Below, one piece after another: positions 1 to 12,487 of a stretch of DNA of 64,000 nt. The position numbers and the translations under genes were made by a program. The notes below the pieces were generated by a model. It searched no databases. It was not told the origin of the DNA and saw only the letters and a list, made by a program, of their open reading frames with translations. Source of the DNA: Marthasterias glacialis (Eukaryota; Echinodermata; Asteroidea; Forcipulatida; Asteriidae); the NCBI GenBank assembly GCA_911728455.2, contig OU452224.1, positions 6,390,501-6,454,500 of the forward strand, in the 5' to 3' direction. The stretch's first letter is position 1; every line of letters begins with the position of its first letter.

Positions 1-239
1 AGACTTTAAAGGAAAAGTGATTTCTTTTTCCTTGAGGGGTGGTCAGTTTTTAGGTTTTAGTGACGAAAAAAGGCGACAAACGATTTGTAGTTTTTGAATG
101 ATTTTTCGCACATTCATATACTCATGGCGATTTTCGAAATGCTGTTTGCTCAAACTTAACAGTTTTCAGACAACAATATTTTTCTGGTGGAATGTTAGGA
201 GTAGGAAACTTTTTTTATTGTTCTCGATAATTACTGAAT

Positions 240-465
240 CTATAGACCATGTCATCCGTGACATAAACTGTCTACAAAAGAGGCACAGAGCTTTCACTTT
301 CTGCAGGCACGATTTGTACACAGCTGAATGGAAGAAAACATAAAATCGTACATTGCACTGTCTGATTTTTATCAACTTTTGATGTGAAGAAATGGGGCAC
401 ATCTCGCCTGCCCAAAAGGCCCTGGAACGTACAAGGTAACTCTTTTTGTAAACAAAGATTACAAG
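240..465. mobile_element. Short inverted-repeat element, copy 1 (CTATAGACCATGT family)
   Basis: It starts at CTATAGACCATGTCA and shares long stretches with the copy at 39653-39947: CTGTCTGATTTTTATCA, TTTTGATG, TCTCGCCTGCC, AAAGGCCCTGGAA and CTCTTTTTGTA. Its right end is diverged. It has no coding capacity. Confidence 0.6.
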
Positions 466-1032
466 GGTCAATACTTTGTATTTTATGGTCCACATACGTC
501 AATTACTTCGGGTCGAGGGGTCTTTTCGAATGATACCGGTGCCCCCTTTTTTTAATACCATACCCCCTTACCTTGGATACACCGACTGCCCTATAAATCA
601 ATTCTACACGCACATTGTAACCAATAATGACTCAACGTAGAGGGCCGCTGACTCAAGAGAAACCTTTAAATTGGCAATTAGATACAATTACACAGCAGCA
701 TAAATGCAATAAAAAGGCACAGACCGGTAAATAAGAGTACGAAGAGGAAGTCGTAATCACATTGTTGACCATAACAACATAAAGCAGATGGATACATAAA
801 CCAAAATAAAGTTATTGTGAACTGTATTGCCAAGTGCTTATTCTTTCCATTTAAATTAAAGGAAAGTAAATTATAAATTCATGTTTATGTCCTAGTTACC
901 TTCTCTTTCTTTGCCATGATGTAAACGCCTAAAGTTCTTTCATTGTTGTAACCTTTCCCCAAGGGATCGGTGACCTGGGGGCACGGGGGCACGTGCCCCC
1001 AAACTGAAGCAGCTCTATGTCAAATTGGGTCT
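466..1032. other. Non-coding stretch with a GC-rich palindrome
   Basis: AT-rich DNA without exon-like sequence. At 985-1000 there is a perfect 16-bp palindrome, GGGGGCACGTGCCCCC, inside a G/C-rich patch. It resembles the internal part of the hAT-like G-rich elements elsewhere in this window (for example 36.5 kb). Confidence 0.4.
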
Positions 1033-1233
1033 GGGCCTAGTTTCATATAGAACTGCTTGCTGCAGAAAAATTATTGCTCAACAATTTTCTACTTAGCAAC
1101 AATGAGCAGGATACCATTCACAGACGGTACATGTGACATGCTATTTTGGCTGGTAACCATATTCTGGTAAGCATACTTTTGTTGTGCTTAGCTATTTTGT
1201 GTGCTTAAGCAGCTCTATGAAAGTGAGACCTGG
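1033..1233 (+). mobile_element. GGGCCCAATTTCAT-family short element, tandem copy 1
   Basis: It runs from GGGCCTAGTTTCATATAGA to CAGCTCTATGAAAGTGAGACC and contains the family core GGTACATGTGACATGCTA, GGCTGGTAACC and GTAAGCATA. The termini are inverted repeats (AGAGCTGCTT at one end, AAGCAGCTCT at the other). It abuts a second copy in the same orientation. Confidence 0.7.
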
Positions 1234-1424
1234 GTTCAATTTCATAGAGCTGCTTGGGCAGAAAATATTGCTGAACAATTTTCTGCTTAGCAGAAATGAG
1301 CAGGACACCAGTCAAAAATGGTACATGTGACATGCTACTGTGGCTGGTAACCTTATTCAGGTAAGCATAATTTTGCTATGCTTAGCTACTTTTTGTTCTT
1401 AAGCAGGTCTATAAAATTGGGCCC
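1232..1424 (+). mobile_element. GGGCCCAATTTCAT-family short element, tandem copy 2
   Basis: It runs from GGGTTCAATTTCATAGAGCT to TCTATAAAATTGGGCCC. It has the same order of core motifs as the copy to its left. The head-to-tail pair shares a boundary of a few bases, so one copy inserted next to or into the end of the other. Confidence 0.7.
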
Positions 1425-2538
1425 TAATAACAACTCGTCCTGCTTAGTTCTGAATATACAGCCCCTACTTGCCTGACTATTTTTTGCGGCAAGGCGCTTA
1501 CAAGTATTAATGTTTACGTAAAAATGTTCAGGATAAGCCGTTTTGTTAAGCGATATTTGTCTATGCTTAGCAAATCTGGGTTCTTGCACCCCCTGAATCG
1601 TCTCCGCATCGGTTAATGAGATCAGTATGGTATCGACATTATTGTAATACGACCGTAATCCGATTCAATCAAGTAAAACGGGTATTCGGCAATAACATTC
1701 CATCCAGCCGCACAGATCGCTGGCAATCTACACCCATAACGGGAGCAAAGAAAGTTCTGCCGACCCTACTTTGCATAATTGTTCTAAGCTCCGGGGGTTA
1801 TAAAAGATGCCTGCAGCCTTTTTTGCAAAATGATAAAGGCTATTTTGAGACATTCGTTTCGCGTATACCACATGCTCGTCTGGATTAGCTTATGAATATT
1901 TAATACAACTATGAATATGTAAATTCGTACCAATTACCTGCAAACGCTTCTGCAGTAAAACATAAAATGCCAGCAGTCGTTTCAAACTAACTGCACGGTA
2001 TTTATAGAATCTAATATAATTTGTGTGTTTAATCCACTTTAGTGTATATGAAAAGACGTTTCTGCTATAAAGACGAGCAGAGTATACTGTTCGAAACGTC
2101 GAGACCACACCGGCTCTTTTCAGAGCCACCACTCCTCCCAAAAGAGATTTTTTACAGGGTTGTACCCGCAAATTTGACTAGTTTACTAGTTATAGTTTCC
2201 TGTCTATGAATATGTTATGAATACCGGTACTATGAAAAAAAAATATCAATATTCAATAACGCAGCAGAATTTTTTCGAGATCAGTCGACCAACTTGTACA
2301 TTGTTAATGACACATTCCATTAGCAATTTTGATAAGTAATTCTCATGCATTTTTTCCATACCGGTATTTGACCATTAAAAAAGAAAATATACACATCACA
2401 ACTTGGGGACTAAGATGAGCTAAAAACGTAAAGCTTTGGGGCTGAAAGTATTGCTGAAATAAATTTCACGGTAAACATTACAGTCATGTCATTTGGGTTG
2501 ATGACATGCTTTAAACCGTTCTCGGTAAACATGTCTGC
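1425..2538. other. Non-coding stretch, nothing recognised
   Basis: AT-rich sequence on both strands with only short chance reading frames. No splice-bounded coding pattern and no clear repeat family was seen. Confidence 0.4.
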
Positions 2539-2750
2539 ACCCTAAAAACTCCGCCGGGTTCCCGTGGGCCTGACCCATTTCTGGGTCAGTATGACCTGGA
2601 ATATTTGTCAACATGACCCAGAAAAGGGTCAAACTGACGCAAAAACCCGAGTTACAATCCCATTTTAAAACCTTTTTTTTTCAGGGTCAGCCTGACCCAC
2701 AAATGGAATCCGGAATTCGGGTCAATTATGACCTGGGAGTTTTCAGAGTG
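2539..2750. mobile_element. GACCC-family inverted-repeat element (CACTCTAAAAAC ends)
   Basis: The ends are CACCCTAAAAACTCC and GGGAGTTTTCAGAGTG. The interior is built of alternating TGACCC and GGGTCA words, including a perfect IR3 palindrome GGGTCAGCCTGACCC at 2684-2698. Related copies lie at 23949, 49739 and 60790, with an end fragment at 19198. Confidence 0.75.
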
Positions 2751-3078
2751 GGCTAATAACATTTCTGAGGCCCTTTCCGAAACCACGGCATTAGGTCCGA
2801 CTCTGGCTTCTGCTCCCTCGGTAATTTTTTAAACGTACGCTTTTGGTTTTTTAATTGAGTTTTTAAAAAGGCAGGCAAAGCCAAACCAAAAAGCAAAGCC
2901 AAAGCTGTGGTTATAATACAGATTTATTATATCTTTCTGGTACTGAAAACCAAGGGACCCTCAAAAGTGACTACCAACCCGTTGGCATGAAGATACCTGA
3001 TATAGAGATGATGATGAAGAAATATCAGTTCTAGATTTGGGAGGGAAACCCCAAGCAGGGAAAACCCCCATGCAATCA

Positions 3079-3270
3079 GGGTCCAATTTCATAGAGCTGC
3101 TTAAGAAATTATCGCTTAAACGTTTTCTGCTGAGCAAAAATAAGCAGGATATCAGTCATAAATTGTACATGTGACATGTTCTTTTTGGCTGGTAATCTTA
3201 TTCTGGTAAGCATAACTTGGTTTGAGCTTAGCTAATTTTGTGTTTAAGCAGCTCTATGAAATTGGACCCA
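3079..3270 (+). mobile_element. GGGCCCAATTTCAT-family short element
   Basis: Full-length copy (192 bp) from GGGTCCAATTTCATAGAGCT to CTATGAAATTGGACCCA. The core TGTACATGTGACATGTTC and GGCTGGTAATC is conserved. The terminal inverted repeats are about 20 bp long. Confidence 0.75.
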
Positions 3271-4365
3271 GGTAGGGACTGAAAACCCGATCCTCATGCA
3301 AAGCTTTTCTTACAATCACTGTACATCACCTTTAAATAATTGGTCGTTTTTGACGGTTAGCGAATGGATGGTATTAAAGGTGTCAAGTTCACGATCTATT
3401 TTTGTAAATAACACGACTTGCGTGTGAACCGTTCTGATGGGGAGGGACAGCTGCGAAGAAAAAGTCCCGCCAATTTAGTGCACTGAATCCATGTTCCCGC
3501 CATTTCTTTGAAAAAAAAATCAATTATTCAGATGTTCTCTATAGGCTGCGGAGCGACTGCGAGATTTTGTTCAGTGAAACACGATTTGATATATTTTACC
3601 TTCTCGGCAGAGTAAATTGCACACTGCTTTTCTCAAAGGCGTTTACGGCGGTTTTCTCATGGATTAGTGTTTACAATCTGTGATGAATTTTTAGTTTGGG
3701 AGAAAAGTACTCATCTTCGTCGGCTCGCCTTTCAAAAATGTCATAGACATTTTTTTTTTCTCCTTCAGAATCATTGCTTGGATTCACCTCTGGCATTGTG
3801 GGAAACACATACTTGTGTCTTAATTGCATTCGAAACTGTTCCCTGTTTTATAGGATAAGAGTTCCGTATATTAAAGTGTTCATCGGAGGTCAAATGTCTA
3901 AAAGTGTATCAAGCAGTTCTTACTTGCAACGTGCGGTTTTTCTGCTTGGGGTTGGAAATAAGATTGAAATTGTATCAACAAACTGTTAATGGCCTCACGT
4001 TTTGAGCCTAACAGTGTCTTTCCCAATGGCTAAATGACAATTAGCCTCCGAGAAAGGCTCTGCTAGGGTCGGCACTACGTGAAGCTATTGACAATTTTGG
4101 AGGGCATTTATACCACAGATCCTTTTTGTTGGTAATCAGTTTGCAACAGCTAATTCTATTTTCTGAAACTGTATCAGTGATACTTTTCGGTTAAAGGAAT
4201 AGTTTATATTTTAACTGGGACTTTCCCGTCCAAACTGTGTGAATATATTTACTAACTCCAAACTGTCCCTAAGATCTTCTTGCCACAATCTTCGTCTTGT
4301 CCCCTGTCAACTACATAAATCATGACTACCGATTTTCATTACACCAAAAAGTGACCTGACTATTT
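3271..4365. other. Non-coding stretch, nothing recognised
   Basis: Only short frames and no conserved protein motif on either strand. The G/C content is slightly higher around 3.43-3.6 kb. No repeat family could be assigned. Confidence 0.35.
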
Positions 4366-4443
4366 TTCCTTCCAGCCTCGGTTTGGTGACGTTGATTTGA
4401 ATGAATGGGAGAAAAACAAGACCGCTGCATCATGATAAAGGTC
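4366..4443. mobile_element. Right-end fragment of the GACCTTTATCATG element
   Basis: It contains CCTTCCAGCCTCGGTTTGGT and ends CATGATAAAGGTC, as in the complete copies at 13526 and 15494 (inverted). Its terminal TA (4444-4445) also serves as the left TA of the next element. Confidence 0.65.
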
Positions 4444-4445
4444 TA

Positions 4446-4622
4446 ATGACCCCTAGCACGCACGTCACGCGCGGCGAATTGTGCCACGCTCACTATTCTG
4501 GTAGTCAACAGTTATAACGTGTAAACGCCGCCTCGACTTAACTTCACACTTAACAGGTACATTAACTATACCAAAATGGCGCAACCAAGATTGTGATGAT
4601 GACGTCATGTGAATTGTGTCAA
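4446..4622. mobile_element. TTGACCC-family short element with CRE octamer
   Basis: It is flanked by TA on both sides (4444-4445, 4623-4624) and runs from ATGACCCC to GTGTCAA. It shares GCACGCACGTCACGCG, AAATGGCGCAACCAAGATT and GATGATGACGTCA with the copy at 25275. TGACGTCA lies at 4600-4607. Confidence 0.7.
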
Positions 4623-4734
4623 TATCTGTGACAGTACAGACAAAAGTTGAGACTGCTCCTACTTTAATTTGACACCGTCCCCAACAGGTACTGCCAAAAC
4701 TATTATAGATTCAGACCAATCATAGATTGTAATA

Positions 4735-4994
4735 GACCGATTCATTAAGCCCCGCCCCTGAAGATATTGACCAATCACATGATTGGCTACATCACCACTG
4801 TACACGTGGGCAGTAGAATTTTGCGTCTCTTCAATGCCACACTGCACGACATGAACGCGCACTATAAGTACCTGCACACATGTTTAAATTTTCCAATAGG
4901 ATTTTATCGTGTCGGACTTTTGTCCGGCCTTTGGTTGCGTCGCCAAGGCTGTGATTGGTCAACACGCAGGGGGGCGGGGATTAATGGATGGGTC
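4735..4994. mobile_element. TA-flanked inverted-repeat element with GC box and CCAAT box in its ends
   Basis: The element starts GACCGATTCATTAAGCCCCG and ends GGGGATTAATGGATGGGTC, with TA on each side. The inverted ends also share CCCCGCCCC and GACCAATCACA, giving imperfect arms of about 45 bp. A short hairpin CGGACTTTTGTCCG lies inside. There is no coding capacity. Confidence 0.65.
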
Positions 4995-5837
4995 TATTTG
5001 GGATGTCCTAATTACTTAAACCTGGACTGCCATAAATATCGTAGCTGGGACCGTATACCAACTTGAGCTATGACTGTCTAATAGCAACGACAGTGACAAA
5101 TTACCTATACGTGGGGTGGAAGAAGACCATTCAGAAGCACATTTACATATCAATCTACAACCAACCAATCACAACTCATTTATGTGGCTACTTTTTAGAA
5201 AAAGCTCTGGCTGCTTGGTAATTACAACCTGTGATTAAGAAGCGTCATAATAGTGTCACCTTTAGTGGTAATTCAGGCCTGATCGGGGGCAACGGAGGCA
5301 ATTGCCTTCGTTACCCCCTGGTCATTGCCTAGGTGCCCTTGAAATGTTCCAGTACAAATTTACAATATCATCATAGAGGTGCCCTTTTTTCGAGAAGAAA
5401 AAATGCCTTGGTGCCCTAGCCCTTTCAAGAACGAAGCACTCAGGCTTGTTATTTATAGTGTTATATGACATCTGCAAGTGCTCTATTATTACAACGATGA
5501 GCACCGGCTGCGCTTACCCACAGAATGTGCGATGTTTACAAACTCAAAGTATACAAAGACAAATGTGCGACGTGCACAAAATCAAAATATATACAAACGA
5601 CAAATGAATAATTTATTACAGTCCTTAATCGCCATAAGGCGATGTGGTACATATTCATATTTTACTTCAACGGTGACCAGAGTCTCTGCACGGTGTCCCT
5701 TTATCCATCAGTTTGGTAACAACAGTGGGTTGGGAGAAAACAAGATGGCTACCACACTACAATGTATTAGGACATCGAGTGTACATTTCTACATAATAAG
5801 GAGCAGGTCACCTTAATTAATAGCGTGCTACCAGCTA
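4995..5837. other. Non-coding stretch, nothing recognised
   Basis: No exon-like sequence. The patch 5281-5430 repeats words such as TTGCC, GTGCCCTT and AGGTGCCC, and may be a decayed repeat. The rest is AT-rich. Confidence 0.3.
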
Positions 5838-6028
5838 GACCCGATTTAATAGAGCTGCAAAGAGTAGCCAAGCACAAAACCAATTTCGCTTACCGGAATA
5901 AGGTTACCAGTCAAAATACCATGTGATACACTTTGTGCAATGGTTCCCTGCTTATTTTTTTCTCAGCAAAAACAATTTTAAGCGCCATTGTTTGCTTGAT
6001 AATAAGCAACTCTACGAAATTGGGCCCA
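5838..6028 (-). mobile_element. GGGCCCAATTTCAT-family short element, inverted
   Basis: The copy reads on the minus strand from TGGGCCCAATTTCGTAGAG (6028) to the end near GACCCGATTTAATAGAGCT. GCTTACC, GGTTACCAG and CATGTGATACA are the reverse complements of the family core. Confidence 0.7.
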
Positions 6029-7513
6029 GACAATAATATTTGACACAAATCTCATGTACAGTTCCCACCTCGTGTTTTTTAAGTGTCCCGGCGCCGATTT
6101 TGCGCGTTGTGAAGCACACAAGGCTGAAACCAGACTATTTGGAACCATTGGCATCTGCCGTTGCGTAGACCTACCATAACAAGCGATTAGGCTTAGTTTT
6201 ATGGTAAAAAAAACCTCATAAAACGGCGAAGCACATATTTAATTATTCAAACAAATTATTATAATATTTTAAGCAACATTATCTGGCTGGATGTTTTTAG
6301 AGCAGGGAATATCACAATGCATAATAATGACAAACAATTAAAAGCGTATCGTCCTTGCGCGAAAATGTTTGTACAATCGTTGACCGTAGGCGGGATAACA
6401 ACTGTCTCCTCCAGAACAGATAGTTGGTGATAAAAAAAAAAAAAAAAAACACGTTTCGGTACTAATTGGGACGCCCTGCGTATACATTGCGCTGAAATCA
6501 ATTACAACAACACCGAGTAATAAAATTGTTGCTCTAGTGTTGTGTCAACACCAATGTTTTTATAAGTGGACTTAGTGATTTCAAAAAAGGGGCCTTCGAG
6601 GTATATAGGTGAAAGGGAACTTAGATGTGCGTGTAAACACTCAGATAAATAGCGTTGACTGTTTGAAGAGAACCTGTGCAACCTGACTGAAAGAAAATTG
6701 GTTGCTCTAATATTTGAGGTGATTAGCGTTCATCAAAGTCAAACACAAAGGGCGAAGTATGTATTATGAAATACAGGGCTCGATTTCATAAATCACTAAG
6801 CTGCATGCAAGTAAATGGAGAGAATCTGACTCAAGTATCAAAAGATACCCGCGGTACCACGTGGTATTTTGGTTGGTTAGAAAAAGTTCCTGCGCTCTGT
6901 ATTCTTTCTTCTCTACTTGATGCAGTGGCGTGCCCAGAGGGGGGAGGCAGGGGGCATGAGGTATACCCCCACCATCAGAACCCTTGGTCGCCCTATTGCC
7001 CCCCCCCCACACCCGCAAATGAGATTGAAAAAAAATGCACATCACAATGAATGGTTCGCTATGTTAAATAGCCCCCTCCCCCAAATTATGTTTGGTTATG
7101 CTGCTGGATTGAGGATGTAGGGCACAGCACACTGTTTGCCCATCATATTTTATTATTATTTGTATTTATTTATGTATTTATTTATTTATTTATTTTAATC
7201 AGTAATGAATGTCCACAGTACTCAGGGTTTGCCTTTTACTTGTTTAATGACTGGCCAGCGGGACAAGTTAGTTTGTCATTTCAATAAGCCAGCCAGTTTT
7301 TGTTTGTTTGTTTTTTGTTTTTTTACAGGTCCTTTTCTTCAATGCTTTCTTTCAACATTGTCAATACTTGAGTTTGAAGCCATTCAACCAATCAGTGGAG
7401 TCAGTGACGCACAGCTTTTGGAAGCAATGACCAATAGCTTAACATAAAACAGAACCACTTGGACAGAATTTGGACTGGTCCTCAGAATGTAGAACTATAG
7501 CATTTAAAAGCTA
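6029..7513. other. Non-coding stretch with hAT-like remnant and simple repeats
   Basis: CAGTGGCGTGCCCAGAGGGG at 6925 and the following G- and C-rich tract (to about 7015) match the ends and style of the hAT-like element at 43711, but no 8-bp duplication is visible. A (TTTA)n run lies at about 7142-7197 and a poly-A run at about 6432-6449. No exon was seen. Confidence 0.45.
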
Positions 7514-7884
7514 TTAAAGCCCAAGTTCAACAATGTAGAAAGAACAACATAAATTTTCACAGATTTACATAAAATTATACCTTACATGGTATAAAGATAA
7601 TGATGGAAGAAAACTTTCCTTGAAATATTTCTGCCTGAAGTGTTATCGTTTTTTAAATAATAAATGAAATAAGATCCAAAATTAGTTTGCGTCTCAGTGA
7701 GACGAAAACTCTACCTGTTGGAATGCGTACAAAAATGCCGAATGCATTTTTTACCGTTTTCTCGCAAATGAAACAATGAAAATGAGCTGACATTTTCACA
7801 GGTTGGTTTTATTACAAATATCTTGATTTGTGCAAAGAATGGAAGCATTTACAGTCAGTTTACCAATGTTGAGCAGGGGCTTTA
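7514..7884 (+). mobile_element. TTAAAGCCC-ended inverted-repeat element, copy 1
   Basis: This 371-bp element starts TTAAAGCCCAAGTTCAACAA and ends CAATGTTGAGCAGGGGCTTT. It has two related copies, at 14408 (opposite strand) and 27646. Shared internal words include CCTGAAGTGTTATCGTTTTT and the palindromic CGTCTCAGTGAGACG. Non-coding. Confidence 0.8.
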
Positions 7885-9626
7885 GGGGAGGAGAGAGCCG
7901 CCACTGTGCATGGTGAAAAAATGTGGCATCCACAGCGAGGCATTTGGCCCTTTGATTTTCGTTTTAACTGAGAGGGTTCGATTGCAATATAGCCTATCTT
8001 TTCACTCATCGCTACTCGCGTGATGCTCTTACCGATTCGAACCACCGTTAACTCAGCCCACCCTATCGGCTGATGGTTTACAGCGTTACTTTTTCTTTTA
8101 GGCCAATGCGTTTAAAATGGACTGACGGCGACAGAGGGGGCGTTTAACTGGAGGTTAAGTGCACATAAACCCAAGACTAAGCCTCAGACTTCATGTATGA
8201 CGTCAGTCTCTTTTACGATGCCTATTATTTCGGATTCCCAATTCGTCAAAAAATTCAGTATTGTAAAAAAAAATACATGTTGCTGTCGTGCACGTGGTAG
8301 TCATCAAGGAGTTTGATCATATATTTTTTTAATTGCGCTACGAGCCGTTATTATTAATACTATAATTATTATTAGGTTATTATCTTAAGCAAAACAATTC
8401 TGACCAAACGTGTTATTTGAAATGTGATCAACATACAACTTTGTAACTCTGAAATAAAAGGACATGGCCAAGTATACTAAATTTGCACAGTGTTTTTAAT
8501 TTTTTCAATGGCACAATAAATTACACAGTTGAGAAAGAAAAAGAAAACCAGCTGATTGCCTGAGATGTGGCGTTATGACTAAAGACTCAAAGCTCTACAA
8601 TGAGATGCATTTTATACAACTAAAATAACGGTTAAAAAAGTGCTTTAATAATTATTAGATAGCTATTTTTTGTAGTCTAGGAAGTTATAAACTTTCATTT
8701 GAGATATTGACCGGAAAAATCCGTTAAAGATTAGGAAAACAGTTTGAAGAGGGACCCCAGGGTCGAATTATAAACTCAGTTTTGTGATGCATTTTATTTT
8801 CCAGTGGAAGGAGTCCCTATATGAAAGTGTGAGTAAATTTACAAGTCTCCAACCTTACATTAAAATGGTGTAAAATGCCATTTTATTTGATACTCTTTCA
8901 GAGCGAAACTTGATACACGACGTCATTGGATATCAACAACAAATGGGTCTGTGCATTTAAAAGATGAACTAAAAACTTACCCAGACAGAAATGTAAAAAA
9001 AAACCTTGAAATGACAACATTCGCAGTGGAAGGATATTCACACAGGTCGGGGACCCAAACATCATTTGTCACAATTCGAAGACATTTATTTATATATTGG
9101 GGGGTCTTTTGGTAAAAAATAAATAGATTGGAAGATGCATCTTTAAGCAGTGTGCTCATACTCAATCACTCGTAAGACGAGTACCTTTCAAGCAATCAAC
9201 CCCAAAATTAAAGCACTGACGCCGACTTCGTGAAATCAGAAACCCCAACCAAACGAGAGTAGTAACTCTATAGTTCAACATTGTGAGATAATACGTATAA
9301 GCTAGTGATTAGATATGAATATGGAAGATTGCAGTTTAGTGAATAATATACCAATTACTGAATGAATAACTCAGTAATTTAGTATATATCTTGACGCCAT
9401 CGAAAGTCATTTGTAAATATTACGAAAACGTTTGAAATCGATTTTCAAAATCAAGAAACATATTTTTGTTTAGGTGTTAGGGCTTCAGCCGAGCACCTCT
9501 TTTTTCACTGTTTAATGTTCTTTGCAAAGAATAAAAGTATGAGTATTATTTTCATTAATAATAAATTATCTGCTTGTTTAATCTAACAGAATGAAATGAA
9601 ATTCGTTTTAACGCATTGCCCTCGAA
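7885..9626. other. Non-coding stretch with one CRE octamer
   Basis: AT-rich. TGACGTCA at 8198-8205 is the only notable motif. No exon and no assignable repeat family was seen. Confidence 0.35.
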
Positions 9627-10104
9627 TAGTGACACGAGTCACCTGACGTCATCACACGAAAACAATCTTAGTTGTGCCATTTTGGGAGTCAGATTCCCCA
9701 TGTGTTACTTTGCAGTGTCAACCTCGTTCCCATGGTTTTCGATGCGTCATTTTTCCCAGCATGCACTCTAAAAACTAACTTAGTCAAAAGAGCGTTAATT
9801 AGTCATATTAGACCACATTTTGACTAAAATAAGCCAAAAATGGTTTAAAATGACTGCTTAAGGCTGTTTTGACTAACTTTAGTTTTAAAGTGTGGCTTTC
9901 TCTATCATATAATCGAGCCAACCTCCGTATCCTCAAAAATGGCGCGGCGAGAACATCACCCCTGGGAACGAGGGTGGTGCACTTTGCATTGACGACGCAC
10001 GTACAGTTTGACGTGCACCATATCTTTACATGCATTTTGACTCCCCAAAATGGTAGACTATCGGCAGACAGTAGCTGCGTGTGACGTCAGTGCAAGGGTT
10101 AAAA
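9627..10104. mobile_element. Diverged TTGACCC-family element(s) with two CRE octamers
   Basis: The left part (TGACACGAGTCACCTGACGT, CAATCTTAGTTGTGCCATTT) and the right part (TGTGACGTCAGTGCAAGGGT) resemble inverted and direct parts of the TTGACCC family. TGACGTCA lies at 9644-9651 and 10082-10089. Another short element sits inside at 9764-9892. Confidence 0.5.
9764..9892. mobile_element. 129-bp CACTCTAAAAACTAA inverted-repeat element
   Basis: The ends are CACTCTAAAAACTAACTTAG and CTAACTTTAGTTTTAAAGTG. The interior repeats the words TTAGTCA, TTTGACTAA and GACTA. It is different in sequence from the GACCC family but has similar outermost bases. Confidence 0.6.
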
Positions 10105-12365
10105 TCTAGCGTTGTAGTTTTCGTTCCGGACAAAGTACAAGACTTATAGGTAGCTCACTGTTTTACTTAATTCATATCATTTATACCAATACTCCAGTGA
10201 AGTACTTTCAAAACATTTGAAGACCCCGAAATCACCATTGTTTATTTCGATTGTCGAAATAAGCACGTGTAAGAAATAAGTGCACCCAAAATATCCCTGA
10301 CATGTCATGAAACATTTTCGTTGTTTTCACTTAAACGTATCTTCCTAATTTGTTGAAATGTTCACATGTTTGTGTTGATATACGTTTTGAAATTTGCTCT
10401 TCAAAAAAGCAGTGTTCTAAACATACCTTTAATATGGTTAATTTTTGGATCAGTTGTTGACGAGTTTTTTTTACATACGGTCGTGTTCAACGCTGTTTTA
10501 AAAAGACGGTGTGGAAGAAAAAAAAACCGCTCATACTCAAAAAGGATCGGCCACTTAAGCATCTTGCCTTAGGTAGTGGTTTAAGACGTCGCCGCTGGCA
10601 ACGTACGGCGGGAGGGGGGGGGGGTTACGGAGAGCTGCAGTATGCTCAATCATGGTCTCGTCACCGTCTGGTCTCAAGGGAAAAGATGTACAACGGGATC
10701 TCTCACTAATCGTTTGCAATTAGTAGTTGCACCTAAGCATTGCAGACAAGGTGCCATTATCTGTTTACACTGTACCCTTCACGCTGAACCACAATCCTGC
10801 TCTTCGTTATCTTTGCAGACATGACTTAAAGGGACTAGACAACACGGTTTTGTTTGGGTTTTTGTTTTCAAAATGAACCCAGTACCTGATCAGAAAAACA
10901 AACTGAAGCCATCATACATGGTGGCTCTAAAGGGGCATCCCAATGGCCAAATTCCACTATTTGGTTTTAGGCTAAAAAAAACTAAGCCAATATTGACGTC
11001 ACATCATTATGACTTTTATAGTAAAAGTGTAAAATTTTATATTAGAATGTTCCTTTACCGCCACCATACAGTGTCGCTTAGTTTCTTTCCACCAAGTGAC
11101 AAAAGTCGTGAAACTTTCCGTCCATATTATTTCTTGTTTTTTTTTGGTTTTTTTAAAGTCCCATCCCACCATACCACTGCTCTTCCGACCCTTCAAATTG
11201 AGATTTGGCAAGTCATTAATACAAATGACACAGTCATGCTAATTTGATTTCGCAATCAGCGTGTTGCTGATTTTCCTTTTATATTTGAACACGGTAAACA
11301 CTTTAGTGGGTAACATTCTTCCGTTGGAATGTGTTATGTTTCTCTATGTAACACCCGTGCACTTATGACTCCTGGATGTCATGCCATTACTGTAATGGGA
11401 TACACAGAGATCGCTCCAATATTTCCCCAACAAAGCTAAGTGAAGGTGTCATTTACGAAAGTGAAAATAATGATATCATTTGTAACTACAGTAGGAAGGG
11501 GTTTTTCCCCATGTTAAGCGCTAAAGGATGTTTTATACAAATCCAGCATTTAAACAAACGGTGACTTTCTCATCTTTCAGTCAACAACGCATATAAAAAA
11601 CCTTTTTGAAAGGTAAAACCTGGTCAAAGATCAACATTGGATCCAAATAAGATATCTGATCCTTGTAAAATCGATACATTGAATATCCACTCACGTCACT
11701 TTCTGTTCTGGAGTTCATTCGGATAAAGCATAAACGTATGACCGAGATCTTTCAAACCACAACCTGAGATAGAGTACATTGTTTGGTCCGTATACAACAA
11801 AAACTTGATTAGGTTCAGTCTAAAAGGTTACTGATTATAAAGTTGATACCGGTATCCATCCTTCGAAGAAGATTATATTTCCGGTTTGCAAACCGCAAAA
11901 AACAAGGAAATGAAATGAGAGGCCCTACACAATCACCAGTGCTTATTTATTTCTGTTTGCCCCAATCAAAACCAGCTCCATATCAACAAAGGACGGAATC
12001 CCCTGGCAAAATACTCACAGTTTAATTCTCATTATACGACATCACCAAAATTGACAAAAATTTCGCATGTTGGTTGGACGGTGTCTGAAAACTAAGGATG
12101 TAAATGAACTTATTTTTTTTTCCACAACAAAAACCTGTAATACCATGCTTTAAATACATGGCAATAAATAGTAGCAAAAATAGACGGTTTTCAAACAAAT
12201 ACGCTCGTCCAAAAACACATGTCATCTACTCAAAAGGAAAATGACTTTCGGTGAACTCTCTCAACTTAATTTGCACTTCCTTTTATACAAGTTGTAAAGA
12301 TACCGGTATCATACGTACATGGGAACGATTGATACACAAATAAGGGAATAAAAAGTGGGGAACGA
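10105..12365. other. Non-coding stretch, little recognised
   Basis: No exon-like pattern on either strand. There is a G10 run near 10614-10624 and a CRE octamer TGACGTCA at 10994-11001. The part 10830-11240 has the look of an old dispersed repeat, but no second copy was identified in this window. Confidence 0.3.
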
Positions 12366-12487
12366 AGTCTTAAACGGCCATTTAAAACCGGCAGGGTAGT
12401 GGCCGTGTAACAAAGGACCTCGCCTTCGGCTCGGTCCTTTATCAAACGGCCACGACCCTGCAAAGTTTTAAACGGCCGTTTAAGACT
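12366..12487. repeat. Long hairpin element capped by a TTCG tetraloop
   Basis: The left arm AGTCTTAAACGGCC...CAAAGGACC pairs with the right arm GGTCCTTT...GGCCGTTTAAGACT over about 55 bp with few mismatches. The apex reads GCC-TTCG-GGC-like (TTCG at 12425-12428), the C(UUCG)G type known for very stable RNA loops. It looks like a foldback transposon remnant. Confidence 0.75.
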
